Shown here: in pieces, positions 6,242-14,038 of the stretch
Layout of the letters: each line of letters starts with the position of its first letter
Numbering within the stretch: the first letter of the stretch is position 1
From: JAVBKP01 sp031553975
Lineage (GTDB): Bacteria > Bacillota > Clostridia > Peptostreptococcales > Anaerovoracaceae
Assembly (NCBI GenBank): GCA_031553975.1
Contig: JAVBKP010000127.1
Location: forward strand, 1 to 17,087
Length of the DNA: 17,087 nucleotides
Reading direction: 5' to 3'
Program-made: the position numbers and the translations under genes
The notes under the pieces: generated by a model
What the model saw: the letters and a program-made list of their open reading frames with translations, nothing else
The model's database searches: none
What the model was told of the DNA's origin: nothing

Positions 6242-6433
6242 GATGCATTTATTCCTCCGTTGTGAAGCAAGTCGCGTTAACGACGTGCACTGATGGTATA
6301 ATAAATGCCAAGATGCATTTATTCCTCCGTTGTGAAGCAAGTCGCGTTAACGACTTGCGCTGATGGTATAATAAATGCCAAGATGCATTTATTCTCCAGT
6401 TGTGAAGCAAGTCGCGTTAGCGACGTGCACTGA
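6224..6433. repeat. Three tandem 70-bp repeats with hairpins
   Basis: Three head-to-tail units of exactly 70 bp (6224-6293, 6294-6363, 6364-6433) differ at only a few positions. Each unit has two inverted repeats: AATAAATGC / GCATTTATT around CAAGAT, and GCAAGTCG / CGACTTGC around CGTTAA (perfect in unit 2, one mismatch in units 1 and 3). Each also carries an extended -10 box (TGGTATAAT) on the + strand. On the minus strand units 1 and 2 carry GGAGGAATAAATG, a ribosome site with a start codon. There are no unique spacers, so it is not a CRISPR array. The role is unknown. Confidence 0.9.
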
Positions 6434-6454
6434 TGGGATACTATATATCTATAG

Positions 6455-6489
6455 TTTATAATTCTTAATCTTTTTTTAAGAATTATAAA
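6455..6489. promoter_or_regulatory. Perfect 14-bp AT-rich inverted repeat
   Basis: Arms 6455-6468 (TTTATAATTCTTAA) and 6476-6489 are perfect inverted copies around TCTTTTT. Only one of the 14 pairs is G-C. No clean U-tract follows the stem on either strand, so it is a weak terminator at best. Its place between the repeat array and the papain-like gene suggests an operator or a bidirectional transcript end. Confidence 0.5.
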
Positions 6490-6546
6490 AGGGCAATGTA
6501 AGAATTCCCCTGTATACTAGCGTTATTAACAAAAGGGGGACAACAT

Positions 6547-7200
6547 ATGACAACACATTATTTATACATAGTATTGACCAAGACAAGCACTGCTCTCTCA
6601 AGAGCCATAGCCTTTGCTAAGGGCGATGAGTATACCCACGCCTCCATAGCCTTTGATGAAGATATATCCGTCATGTTTAGCTTTGGGCGCAAATACGCCA
6701 CCAATCCATTCATAGGATGTTTTCGCAGAGAAAGCCTAGAAGAAGGTGTTTTCTTGAGACAGAGAAAGCTACCAGGTGTGATCATTAGGATGGAGGTCAC
6801 AGAGGAGCAATATATGTTGGCACGAAATATTGTGGTGAATATGGTTTTAGACAGCCATAAATATTCGTATAATTATGCGGGACTCATCCATTCGTTATTA
6901 AAAATGCCCGTGTATAGGGAAACTAGATTTATGTGCTCAGAGTTTGTATATCACGTATTGAACCAGTGCAAGGCACTTGACTTACAAAAATCTCGAAATC
7001 TAGTGACACCTCAGGAACTAGCAGCGGTAAGGGGAACCATTATATACAAAGGAGACTTGAAACAAATTGGCAACGGGCAACGAGGAACAGATATTATTAG
7101 CGAAAATGGAAGACTTAATCAGGCAGGCGGACAAGGTTGGGGTGGCTACCTCCAAATTCCTAACGCCAGCCGAGGCTCTAATTCTGCGTCAGCGGTATAG
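6547..7200 (+). CDS. Permuted-papain-like (YiiX-type) protein
   Basis: 217 residues, ATG start with AAAAGGGGGA at 6531-6540. Residues 1-175 match the circularly permuted NlpC/papain group: a first strand 'YLYIVLTKTSTALSRAIA', then THASIAFDED with the candidate catalytic His31, SFGRKYATNPFIG, and after a helical middle FMCSEFVYHVL with candidate nucleophile Cys130, then LVTPQELA. Such proteins are predicted hydrolases or amidases of peptidoglycan or of lipid-amide substrates; the substrate here is unknown, and there is no signal peptide. The final 40 residues or so (after GDLKQ) overlap ylmH in another frame and are glycine- and serine-rich. They look like read-over of ylmH and not part of the fold. 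A TATACT box at 6513-6518 may be its -10, but I see no good -35. Confidence 0.75.
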   Translation: MTTHYLYIVLTKTSTALSRAIAFAKGDEYTHASIAFDEDISVMFSFGRKYATNPFIGCFRRESLEEGVFLRQRKLPGVIIRMEVTEEQYMLARNIVVNMVLDSHKYSYNYAGLIHSLLKMPVYRETRFMCSEFVYHVLNQCKALDLQKSRNLVTPQELAAVRGTIIYKGDLKQIGNGQRGTDIISENGRLNQAGGQGWGGYLQIPNASRGSNSASAV

Positions 7201-7822
7201 CAATCGTCAAGATATAACATTATGCCTAGATGGAGGGTTTGATGGTGCTGAGCGACAAATAGCGGCTTTTAGCAATGTAGAGTGGGGTCAGTATGATCAG
7301 GCAGAAAGCCTTATGGTTTTTAGAATAGAATATCGTAAGCAAAATCAGCTTTCTCATAGAGACATACTAGGGGCCCTGATGGGACTTGGGATAAAAAGAG
7401 AGGTAGTAGGGGACATTCTCTGTGACAACCCACCTGCTTATATGGTCTGTCTCAAAGAGATGGGGGGCTATATAGAAGAACATTTGAACAAGGCAGGGCG
7501 CGTTGGGCTAAAACTTTCGCCAGTAGGTGTAGATGAAATCCCAGCTCGGACAGAAAATCTAAAAATTATCAATGACACAATCGCCTCCCTACGATTAGAT
7601 GCGGTGATCTGCAGTGCTTTCAATGTATCGCGTAGCACCGCAGAACAGCTAATAACAAGAGGTCTTGTGAGCATGAATCACATAGTGGTAGAAAAACAGA
7701 CAAAAGAAGTACAAGTAGGCGACATCTTGTCAGTCAAAGGCCATGGTCGGGCAAAACTTGCCTCACTAGGGGGTACTTCTCGGAAAGGTCGTATCTATGT
7801 AGCCATTGGAATATATGAATAA
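7067..7822 (+). CDS. ylmH: S4-domain RNA-binding protein YlmH
   Basis: 251 residues. The TTG at 7067 is chosen because TGA at 7058-7060 closes the frame upstream and AAAGGAG (7048-7054) lies 12 bases before it; the next Met is at 7106. The N-terminal part has the YlmH pattern 'ILLAKMEDLIRQADKVGVATSKFLTPAEALIL', then 'LDGGFDGAERQIAAF', the middle domain includes 'LSHRDILGALMGLGIKREVVGDI', and an S4 RNA-binding domain occupies about 180-245 (LDAVICSAFNVSRSTAEQLITRGLV to VGDILSVKGHGRAKL). By family knowledge YlmH binds stalled 50S-peptidyl-tRNA complexes and acts in ribosome rescue, with an older link to the division cluster. Here it is outside the ylm/sep cluster and overlaps the papain-like frame by 134 bp. 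Its stop is 6 bases from the convergent kinase gene. Confidence 0.88.
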   Translation: MATGNEEQILLAKMEDLIRQADKVGVATSKFLTPAEALILRQRYSNRQDITLCLDGGFDGAERQIAAFSNVEWGQYDQAESLMVFRIEYRKQNQLSHRDILGALMGLGIKREVVGDILCDNPPAYMVCLKEMGGYIEEHLNKAGRVGLKLSPVGVDEIPARTENLKIINDTIASLRLDAVICSAFNVSRSTAEQLITRGLVSMNHIVVEKQTKEVQVGDILSVKGHGRAKLASLGGTSRKGRIYVAIGIYE

Positions 7823-7828
7823 TTCATG

Positions 7829-10800
7829 CTACAGTATCTGTTTGTCAGCCAATATTTGGCTCAAGTACGTGGATAGGTTATTCAAATCAATCGGTTTTCC
7901 AATATGACCGTTCATGCCTTCTTCTAGGCATCTAGAAATCTCTTCTTTTACCACATTGGCCGTCATGGCTATGATTGGAGTATCTCTATAAGGCTTATCA
8001 GACTCTCTTATAGTTTTGGTGGCAGTATGTCCGTCCATTATAGGCATTAACAAATCCATGAATATTAAATCATATTGTTTTACCTCAAGCATGTTCAATG
8101 CATCTTGGCCATTCTCTGCCACATCAGGCGTTATACCAAATAATGTAAGCATACTCTTCACTACTTCTTGGTTGATTTCATTGTCTTCCACAACTAAAAC
8201 AGAGGCATTCTCAAAGTAAAGTTTTCTTCTCGGTTGGGTTACTGCGGTTTTTGAATGTAGGGCCTCACTTATTTTTCTTGAAAACTGTGATGGAGAAAAT
8301 GGCTTTTCGATAATTCCATCAAATACCTTAGCATTTTCCGCGGTAGACAAAATTTGAGCAGAATACGCCGTAGCCATTAAAATCTTACAGTTCTTTATTT
8401 TGACCTCTTGCATTATTTTTGCCACATCCACACCGGTCATATCGCCCATCAGATAATCTAAGATAATCAAATCATATGGATTACCCCCTTTGTTAGCGAT
8501 TTCAAAATGCTCTAAAGCTTTAGTACCAGAGCTGGCGCACACTACACTGCCACCTAGATTCACTAAGAGCGTTTGGCATATTTCCAAGGAAATAGCATCA
8601 TCATCCGCCACTAGGACCTTATACCCGCTCAAATTAGTCTTTGACATATCAGATCTAAGGGAGACGCTATGAGGCGGGATCTTAAATGGTATTGCTATTG
8701 TTGTAGTTGTCCCTACGCCTACTTTACTTTCAACATGGATTGAGCCGTTCATAAGCTCAACAAGCTGTTTTGTAATACTCATGCCAAGCCCAGTACCGGT
8801 ACTTAAATTAGAAGCATCTTGGTGAAACTGCTCGAAAGGAATATATATTTTGTTCAGTTGAGCATCTTCCATACCAGCACCAGTATCACTGATAGTAAAG
8901 GTGATGATAATCTGAGATGGATTATGTTCATCTACAGAGAAGCGAACCTTCAAAATAATATGCCCAACAAAGGTGAATTTGGCGGAATTGTCTAAGATGT
9001 TCTTGAATATTTGCCAAATACGAGTTTTGTCACCTTTGATGATATCGGGAACATTAATATCCATATCCAAAAGCATTTCGACTTTTTTATTTTTGATCCT
9101 CTCAGAAGTTACAAGCATGGCATTGGATAAAACTTCTTCTAAAGAGAAGTTCTCTTCAAATAATTCTAGCTTTTCTGCTTCAATCTTTGAAAAATCAAGG
9201 ACATCATTTATTATGCTCAGCAAGTGTTTGGCAGAAGAGTTGATCTTCCTAAAGGTATCTTGGGCTTCCCCATCAAAATTTTTAAGCAAAGCAATTTCAC
9301 TTAGACCTATTACTGCATTCATTGGCGTTCTGATCTCATGGCTCATATTCACTACGAATCTGCTTTTGATTTGGCTAAGTTCATGTTCTTGTTGCGCTGT
9401 TATGCGCAGGGACTCCTCTTTTAGTCTATCAATTGTAACGTCGTGATAGCTCATCAACAGACAGGTAACACCGTCATAGAGTATGGGCATACCTGATACA
9501 TAAGCATCAAGAATCTTACCGTCAAGAGTTTGGAATCTCCAGTCAAAAGTAATGAGATTTTTCTTGTTGGTCATGATCATTTTGTTATTTTGTTTAATTC
9601 TGTCAGCTGAAGATACACCATCTGGCTGAAATTGCGGTGACAAACGCAAGGTGCTATATTGCAAGGCCTCGTCTTTGCTATGGATATTAAATAATCTTAA
9701 ATACGCATTATTTACGTACTTTACCTCGTTCTCAAGGGTTCTGATAATAACTGCTTGGGCGAGGCTATCTAAGACATTTTGAAGATCCGTTTTGTTTTGC
9801 TCTAATTCCATATCCTTTTTCAGCAAATCTTTTACTGTATGAAGGTTGTTTTGTGCCTGGACAAGAAGGTTGTTTTGTCTTTTTAGCCTTCTAAAAAAAT
9901 AAGTAAGCAATACGATAATTATGGTAGCGGCGAAGATAGATGTCAGAAGCAATCCAGCGGCTATAGGGTTAACTTCAAAAATAGTTTGAGGCTCGTTTAC
10001 TATAATAGAACCACTAGGTAGGCTATGTTTTGAAATATCATATTTTTTCATTACTGTATAGTCAAATATCCATTTGTTTAAGTAAGATACATTTTCTACT
10101 GGTATATCGCTTACTTTTTTTCCAGCCAATATGGATTCAGCAATTTCAATCGCTCGCTCGGCTTCGGCCTCCGAGTCAATATATTTACCACCCAACTGAC
10201 CATAGCCTATGCTAGATGCGTATAATCCAAAAATAGGAACATCGGTGGTATTGCCTAAAATAGTCTCAAACTCGATTTGATTGGTGAATGTATCTTTGGA
10301 ATCCACATAATAAAACCCCACGAGAATCAACTCGTCAGGACCAATGCTTTTCATTTTTTGTGTTAAAGCTTGGAATGAGATATTCTCATTGTATTCGATA
10401 TCTACAGTACCTTGAAAATGATTCAATTGACGTTCTATAGAGGAACGCCATTTTTTACCTGTTGTCGTATAGTCATTGAGCACATGGATTTTTTTAGTAT
10501 TCGGAAAAAGGTTTAACATTAATTCCACAGTATCGCTGGCTGAGATTTCTTGTGTCAATCCTGTGAAAAACTTTTCATAACCTTCAATATCATTGGCACT
10601 AAAGTCGTTAATGCCTGAAAACACCACAGGTGTGTCTAGAAAGAGGAATGGATAAAATTCTTTGATAAAATCCAAAGCTTCATTATCAGAAACCATAATT
10701 AGATTGGGTGTTTTATCTAAAAAATCAGAGTGCAAGGCATTAGAAAGGGATTGCCTCCTATAAATATCGTCTGAGAGGTGTAGGGAGTTCATATTTATAT

Positions 10801-11695
10801 CATATAAAGACAGTACACTTCTATCAATATTTTTTTCATTAATCCATGTTTGGAGTGGGTTAATACTATTGGTATTAGGCGAAAAGGAAGAGATATTTAG
10901 CATAACTTTAGCACTAGATGATTCAGAAAAAGGCGGCCAAGCATTTTTATAAACCTTTTCTACTATGCCATCCTCTTTTAGACGAAGAAGAATTTTTTCT
11001 AATGCTGGTACGAGAGGGGCATATTTTTTATTTAGATAAGGGTATAAGGGGATTGAATCAATGCATGTAAGCATTTTAACATCGAGAGGGGGGATGGCGG
11101 CATAATATGACAAATTATCAGTATGTATTGCATAGTCAATCTCGCCATTTTCTACGGCGGCGAATAGTTCAGTTAAGCTAACATATTGTTTGTACTCGGA
11201 AGTATATGGAGATACATGGCTTTCAACATAATGTTTTTGTGCTAGGGAACCAACTTTTTTGTCTTTGAAATCAGACCAAGTGGTTGGAACAGCACCAAAA
11301 AAATTATTTTTTGTATATACTAAAAAATCGGTTGACGTAACTGGTACGTTCACCATGACCAAATTGGGATATGACTCTTCAAGTCCGGCAGTTTGATTCA
11401 TAATGCCGTCAAGAACGCCAGAGTTAACAGAGATAATAGAGGAAGTCATTCCTTGCAATATTACAGAAATATCAATATTAAGTTCCTTGAATGCCAGATA
11501 TAAAACCCGGTCAAGGTATATGGGGGTCTCGATAGAACTGGTCATAACAAGCTGTAGACGCTCTTGGTTTTGAGATTCGCTATCTGAGATTTGTGGTGCA
11601 GGTGTTGCCAGTACAGTCAACGAACCAAGGCCTAAAACCAAAATAAGCAAAGTAAAAAATATAATAAAATGTTTGAGTAATCTTGAAAATTTCAT
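7829..11695 (-). CDS. Hybrid sensor histidine kinase, dual periplasmic sensors
   Basis: 1288 residues, ATG with AAAGGA upstream. In order: signal sequence or anchor (about 8-30); a solute-binding-protein-3-like domain (about 46-255) with 'GVLDGIMNQT' and 'AAVENGEIDYAIHTDN'; a second extracytoplasmic domain like ABC-type substrate-binding lipoproteins (about 262-540, with LIMVSDNEA, PVVFSGINDF, LYASSIGYG); a membrane segment (578-600); a short coiled coil; a PAS-like region (about 640-755); HisKA with SHEIRTP and phosphoacceptor His786; HATPase with N899/N903, DTGAGM and TGTGLGMS; receiver 1 with Asp1080; and receiver 2 with Asp1214. No Hpt domain follows, so phosphate must pass to a separate phosphotransfer protein or between receivers. 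It is a single gene, convergent with ylmH and divergent from the YfcE-like gene. The ligand is unknown; amino acids or similar small solutes are plausible. Confidence 0.9.
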   Translation of the reverse strand: MKFSRLLKHFIIFFTLLILVLGLGSLTVLATPAPQISDSESQNQERLQLVMTSSIETPIYLDRVLYLAFKELNIDISVILQGMTSSIISVNSGVLDGIMNQTAGLEESYPNLVMVNVPVTSTDFLVYTKNNFFGAVPTTWSDFKDKKVGSLAQKHYVESHVSPYTSEYKQYVSLTELFAAVENGEIDYAIHTDNLSYYAAIPPLDVKMLTCIDSIPLYPYLNKKYAPLVPALEKILLRLKEDGIVEKVYKNAWPPFSESSSAKVMLNISSFSPNTNSINPLQTWINEKNIDRSVLSLYDINMNSLHLSDDIYRRQSLSNALHSDFLDKTPNLIMVSDNEALDFIKEFYPFLFLDTPVVFSGINDFSANDIEGYEKFFTGLTQEISASDTVELMLNLFPNTKKIHVLNDYTTTGKKWRSSIERQLNHFQGTVDIEYNENISFQALTQKMKSIGPDELILVGFYYVDSKDTFTNQIEFETILGNTTDVPIFGLYASSIGYGQLGGKYIDSEAEAERAIEIAESILAGKKVSDIPVENVSYLNKWIFDYTVMKKYDISKHSLPSGSIIVNEPQTIFEVNPIAAGLLLTSIFAATIIIVLLTYFFRRLKRQNNLLVQAQNNLHTVKDLLKKDMELEQNKTDLQNVLDSLAQAVIIRTLENEVKYVNNAYLRLFNIHSKDEALQYSTLRLSPQFQPDGVSSADRIKQNNKMIMTNKKNLITFDWRFQTLDGKILDAYVSGMPILYDGVTCLLMSYHDVTIDRLKEESLRITAQQEHELSQIKSRFVVNMSHEIRTPMNAVIGLSEIALLKNFDGEAQDTFRKINSSAKHLLSIINDVLDFSKIEAEKLELFEENFSLEEVLSNAMLVTSERIKNKKVEMLLDMDINVPDIIKGDKTRIWQIFKNILDNSAKFTFVGHIILKVRFSVDEHNPSQIIITFTISDTGAGMEDAQLNKIYIPFEQFHQDASNLSTGTGLGMSITKQLVELMNGSIHVESKVGVGTTTTIAIPFKIPPHSVSLRSDMSKTNLSGYKVLVADDDAISLEICQTLLVNLGGSVVCASSGTKALEHFEIANKGGNPYDLIILDYLMGDMTGVDVAKIMQEVKIKNCKILMATAYSAQILSTAENAKVFDGIIEKPFSPSQFSRKISEALHSKTAVTQPRRKLYFENASVLVVEDNEINQEVVKSMLTLFGITPDVAENGQDALNMLEVKQYDLIFMDLLMPIMDGHTATKTIRESDKPYRDTPIIAMTANVVKEEISRCLEEGMNGHIGKPIDLNNLSTYLSQILADKQIL

Positions 11696-11721
11696 AGATT
11701 CTTCCTTTCGATGTATTTCTA

Positions 11722-11748
11722 ATTGTATATTGCTTGAAAAAATGTTAA
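11722..11748 (-). promoter_or_regulatory. Possible promoter of the sensor kinase gene
   Basis: On the minus strand TTAACA (11748-11743) and TACAAT (11727-11722) precede the start by about 27 bases, but the spacer is 15 bases instead of 17. Candidate only. Confidence 0.3.
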
Positions 11749-11761
11749 TTTAAAGTAGGAA

Positions 11762-11778
11762 GATTTTCTAAGAAAATC
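11762..11778. promoter_or_regulatory. 17-bp palindrome in divergent promoter region
   Basis: GATTTTCTAAGAAAATC is a perfect 7-bp inverted repeat around TAA. It lies in the 132-bp gap between the divergent sensor kinase and YfcE-type genes, on the upstream side of both. The form fits a dimeric repressor or activator site; no matching regulator is encoded in the window. Confidence 0.4.
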
Positions 11779-11827
11779 GACATGAATAGTATAGCATAAT
11801 CTAAAACCTATATAAAGAGGAACACAA

Positions 11828-12301
11828 ATGAAATTACTTATTCTCAGCGATACACATAGAAAAATAGACAAAGCACTAGAGGCGTGTAACAAAGTATATG
11901 ATGCAGACGCAATCATTCACTTAGGGGATCACAAAGATGATGCAATTAGAATCGCCAAAGCCACAGATAGGCAAGTGGAATGGGTCAATGGCAATTGTGA
12001 CTTTGGATCACCAAAAGATGACTACAAAGTGTTGGTCACAGAGTGGGGGAACATTTATTTGTGCCATGGACATAAAGAAGATGTGAAATACCAAATCCAT
12101 AGGCTATTGTATAGAGCGGAAGAATTAGGCTGCAAAGCTGCTTTTTTCGGGCACACCCATATGGCGGGCTATGAAGAGATCAATGGCATTCACGTACTCA
12201 ATCCTGGTAGTATTAGTCAGCCGCGAGATGGCTCTAAAGGAACCTATGCAGTGGTGGAACTAACCCCTACAGGGTTTCATGCCAATATAATATATCTATA
12301 A
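11828..12301 (+). CDS. YfcE/MJ0936-type metallophosphodiesterase
   Basis: 157 residues, ATG with AAAGAGG 9 bases upstream. It has the full calcineurin-like metallophosphatase signature: SDTH (Asp8, His10), HLGDHKD (Asp34), NGNCD (Asn56), LCHGH (His80/82) and FGHTHMAG (His109/111), followed by NPGSISQPRDG, the standard end of the YfcE family. Family members bind two metal ions (Mn2+ typical) and hydrolyse phosphodiesters in vitro; the natural substrate is often unknown. Length matches the family. It stands alone before the heat-shock operon, with a terminator-like hairpin after its stop. In many Clostridia this gene neighbours rph/rdgB, which are not seen here. Confidence 0.9.
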   Translation: MKLLILSDTHRKIDKALEACNKVYDADAIIHLGDHKDDAIRIAKATDRQVEWVNGNCDFGSPKDDYKVLVTEWGNIYLCHGHKEDVKYQIHRLLYRAEELGCKAAFFGHTHMAGYEEINGIHVLNPGSISQPRDGSKGTYAVVELTPTGFHANIIYL

Positions 12302-12330
12302 AAAATTTACCCGGTGACGTGAATTTTTTT
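12301..12330 (+). terminator. Intrinsic terminator after YfcE-type gene
   Basis: AAAAATTTAC (12301-12310) pairs with GTGAATTTTT (12319-12328), a 10-bp stem with one G-U pair and an 8-base loop CCGGTGAC. The 3' arm runs into T residues. The stem is AT-rich, so strength is uncertain. Confidence 0.5.
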
Positions 12331-12341
12331 GAAAAAACCTG

Positions 12342-12370
12342 TTGACAATATAGAATAATAATGATAAATT
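12342..12370 (+). promoter_or_regulatory. Sigma-A-type promoter of the hrcA operon
   Basis: A perfect TTGACA (12342-12347), a 17-base spacer and TAAATT (12365-12370) place the transcript start near 12377, directly before the CIRCE operator. This is the normal layout for HrcA-repressed chaperone operons. Confidence 0.8.
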
Positions 12371-12380
12371 TAATCTATAG

Positions 12381-12407
12381 TTAGCACTCGATAAGAGTGA
12401 GTGCTAA
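12381..12407 (+). promoter_or_regulatory. CIRCE operator (HrcA binding site)
   Basis: TTAGCACTC (12381-12389), nine bases, GAGTGCTAA (12399-12407): an exact match to the CIRCE consensus inverted repeat. HrcA binds it and represses the operon until heat stress titrates the GroE-dependent repressor away. It lies 17 bases before the hrcA start, in the leader. Confidence 0.97.
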
Positions 12408-12423
12408 CAAGAGGTAAGGCAAA

Positions 12424-12424
12424 A
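12424..12424 (+). other. hrcA start codon and ribosome site
   Basis: The ATG at 12424 is preceded by AAGAGGTAAGG (12409-12419). It is the only start downstream of CIRCE that keeps the conserved helix-turn-helix N terminus. Confidence 0.7.
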
Positions 12425-13485
12425 TGGAACTAAATGAAAGAAAACTTAAGATATTACAGGCCATTGTGGACGATTTTATCTTTTCGGCAGAGCCAGTTGG
12501 ATCGAGAACCTTATCAAAAAAACATGGTATGGGTATCAGTCCAGCCACCATCCGAAATGAAATGTCAGATTTAGAGGAAATGGGATATTTAACCCATCCC
12601 CATACATCGGCAGGAAGAATTCCGTCGGAGAAAGCGTATAGATTATATGTTAACTCTTTGATGGAAAGATATGAATTACCAGCAGAGCAGAAACATACGA
12701 TTCAGTCAACTTTGAATGCCAGTATGGCAGAACTTGATAGAACCATTGAAAAAGCAGCTAGAATTCTATCTGAAATGACCAACTTGACCTCCTTTGCTAT
12801 TACGCCAAAACAAGACCAGGAAAGACTAAAATACATAAATGTACTACCAGTAGATGACGGTAGCGTAGTCTTGATGATTGTAACCAACGCAGGCAAGGTC
12901 AGTAACACAGTATTAAAGACAAATGTCTCATATACAGACGAAAAACTAGAATTCTTATCAAAAGTTCTTACCCACAACTACAAAGGCAAACAGATCAGCG
13001 AGATAGACAAAACGGATATCATCAAAGATTTGGAAAATGACATGGAAGCTATGAGCAGTCTTGTAGAGAATTTCATGCCTAACTTCATGAAGACATTAGA
13101 AGATATGTTAAACGTAGAACTGTATATGGATGGACTTACGAATATTTTCTCTATACCAGAGTTTAACGACATGGATAAGGCTAGAATATTCTTAGAAAGA
13201 ATGAACAAAAAAGATGAACTAACAGAAGTGCTGATCAAACGTGATGATGGTATCATGATCACCATTGGCACAGAGAATAATGATTTGAATATGCCAGATT
13301 GCAGCCTGATCACGGCCACCTATCATGTAGATGGAAAATATGTGGGGCGGCTTGGGGTAATAGGACCTACACGAATGAATTATGATAAAGTAACATCAAT
13401 CATCGAATACGTAACTGACAATTTGAATAGAACATTTAAGATATCAGAAAATAACAATACTAGAGGAGGGGATGCCAATGGCTAA
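12424..13485 (+). CDS. hrcA: Heat-inducible transcription repressor HrcA
   Basis: 353 residues, the usual family length. The N-terminal winged helix is clear: 'RKLKILQAIVDDFIFSAEPVGSRTLSKKHGMGISPATIRNEMSDLEEMGYL' and 'HPHTSAGRIPSEKAYRLYV'. The rest is the GAF-like dimerisation domain with an inserted segment, ending in 'LGVIGPTRMNYDKVTSIIEYVTDNLN', the conserved HrcA C-terminal motif. It represses its own operon through the CIRCE element upstream and needs GroEL for folding and activity. The 3' end overlaps grpE by 8 bases, so the two are translationally coupled. Confidence 0.97.
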   Translation: MELNERKLKILQAIVDDFIFSAEPVGSRTLSKKHGMGISPATIRNEMSDLEEMGYLTHPHTSAGRIPSEKAYRLYVNSLMERYELPAEQKHTIQSTLNASMAELDRTIEKAARILSEMTNLTSFAITPKQDQERLKYINVLPVDDGSVVLMIVTNAGKVSNTVLKTNVSYTDEKLEFLSKVLTHNYKGKQISEIDKTDIIKDLENDMEAMSSLVENFMPNFMKTLEDMLNVELYMDGLTNIFSIPEFNDMDKARIFLERMNKKDELTEVLIKRDDGIMITIGTENNDLNMPDCSLITATYHVDGKYVGRLGVIGPTRMNYDKVTSIIEYVTDNLNRTFKISENNNTRGGDANG

Positions 13486-14020
13486 GAAGGAAAAAGAGAT
13501 TAAAGAAGACAAGACAAAGAAAAAAGCTGCCGAGGACACCGCTGAGAAAGTGGCAGAGGAAAACAAAACAGAAGGGGCAGTAGCAGAAAACAGTCCAGGT
13601 GACGATGAGGATCTGCAAGCAAAGTATGTGAGATTGGCTGCTGATTTTCAGAACTTTAAGAGAAGAACTGAAAATGAAAAATCCGAAATTTATGCATTTG
13701 CCAATGAAAATATAGTAAAAGACTTACTCAACGTAAGAGACAACTTTGAAAGAGCTATAGACCAAGCGAAAGACAGCACGGATAAGAAGTTTGCTGATGG
13801 AGTAGCGTTGATTTATAAACAATTTAACGATGTATTGGAAAAATTCGGGACCAAAGAAATAGAAGCTTTAGGAGTAGAATTCAATCCAAATCTACACAAC
13901 GCAGTGATGATGGACAACTCCGGCAATGGGGAAAGCGGAAAAGTCACTGAAGTGCTTCAAAAGGGGTATACTTTGAACAATCGTGTAGTTAGACCAGCCA
14001 TGGTAAAAGTGGCAGAGTAG
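13478..14020 (+). CDS. grpE: Nucleotide exchange factor GrpE
   Basis: 180 residues from the ATG at 13478. This start is preferred over the in-frame ATG at 13472 because GGAGGGG (13465-13471) is 6 bases before it and abuts the other. Residues 1-45 are a charged, low-complexity N-terminal tail (Lys/Glu/Ala-rich). The long helix (LQAKYVRLAADFQNFKRRTENEK) and the beta-domain ending 'EKGYTLNNRVVRPAMVKVAE'-like (here LQKGYTLNNRVVRPAMVKVAE) are typical. It dimerises and releases ADP from DnaK. The gene lies between hrcA (8-bp overlap) and dnaK (18-base gap) under CIRCE control. Confidence 0.96.
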   Translation: MAKKEKEIKEDKTKKKAAEDTAEKVAEENKTEGAVAENSPGDDEDLQAKYVRLAADFQNFKRRTENEKSEIYAFANENIVKDLLNVRDNFERAIDQAKDSTDKKFADGVALIYKQFNDVLEKFGTKEIEALGVEFNPNLHNAVMMDNSGNGESGKVTEVLQKGYTLNNRVVRPAMVKVAE

Positions 14021-14038
14021 TATAAAAGGAGAAGAAAA

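Noticed and set aside
6185..6340. N-terminal extension of the ATPase through the repeats
   Set aside because: The frame happens to be open across two repeats, with low-complexity translation and a promoter (-10 at 6213-6218) inside it.
6224..6433. The repeat array as a CRISPR
   Set aside because: Units are directly abutting 70-mers with no unique spacers, and no cas genes are present.
13472..13477. Upstream ATG as the grpE start
   Set aside because: It directly abuts the GGAGGGG ribosome site with no spacing, whereas ATG 13478 is at the right distance.
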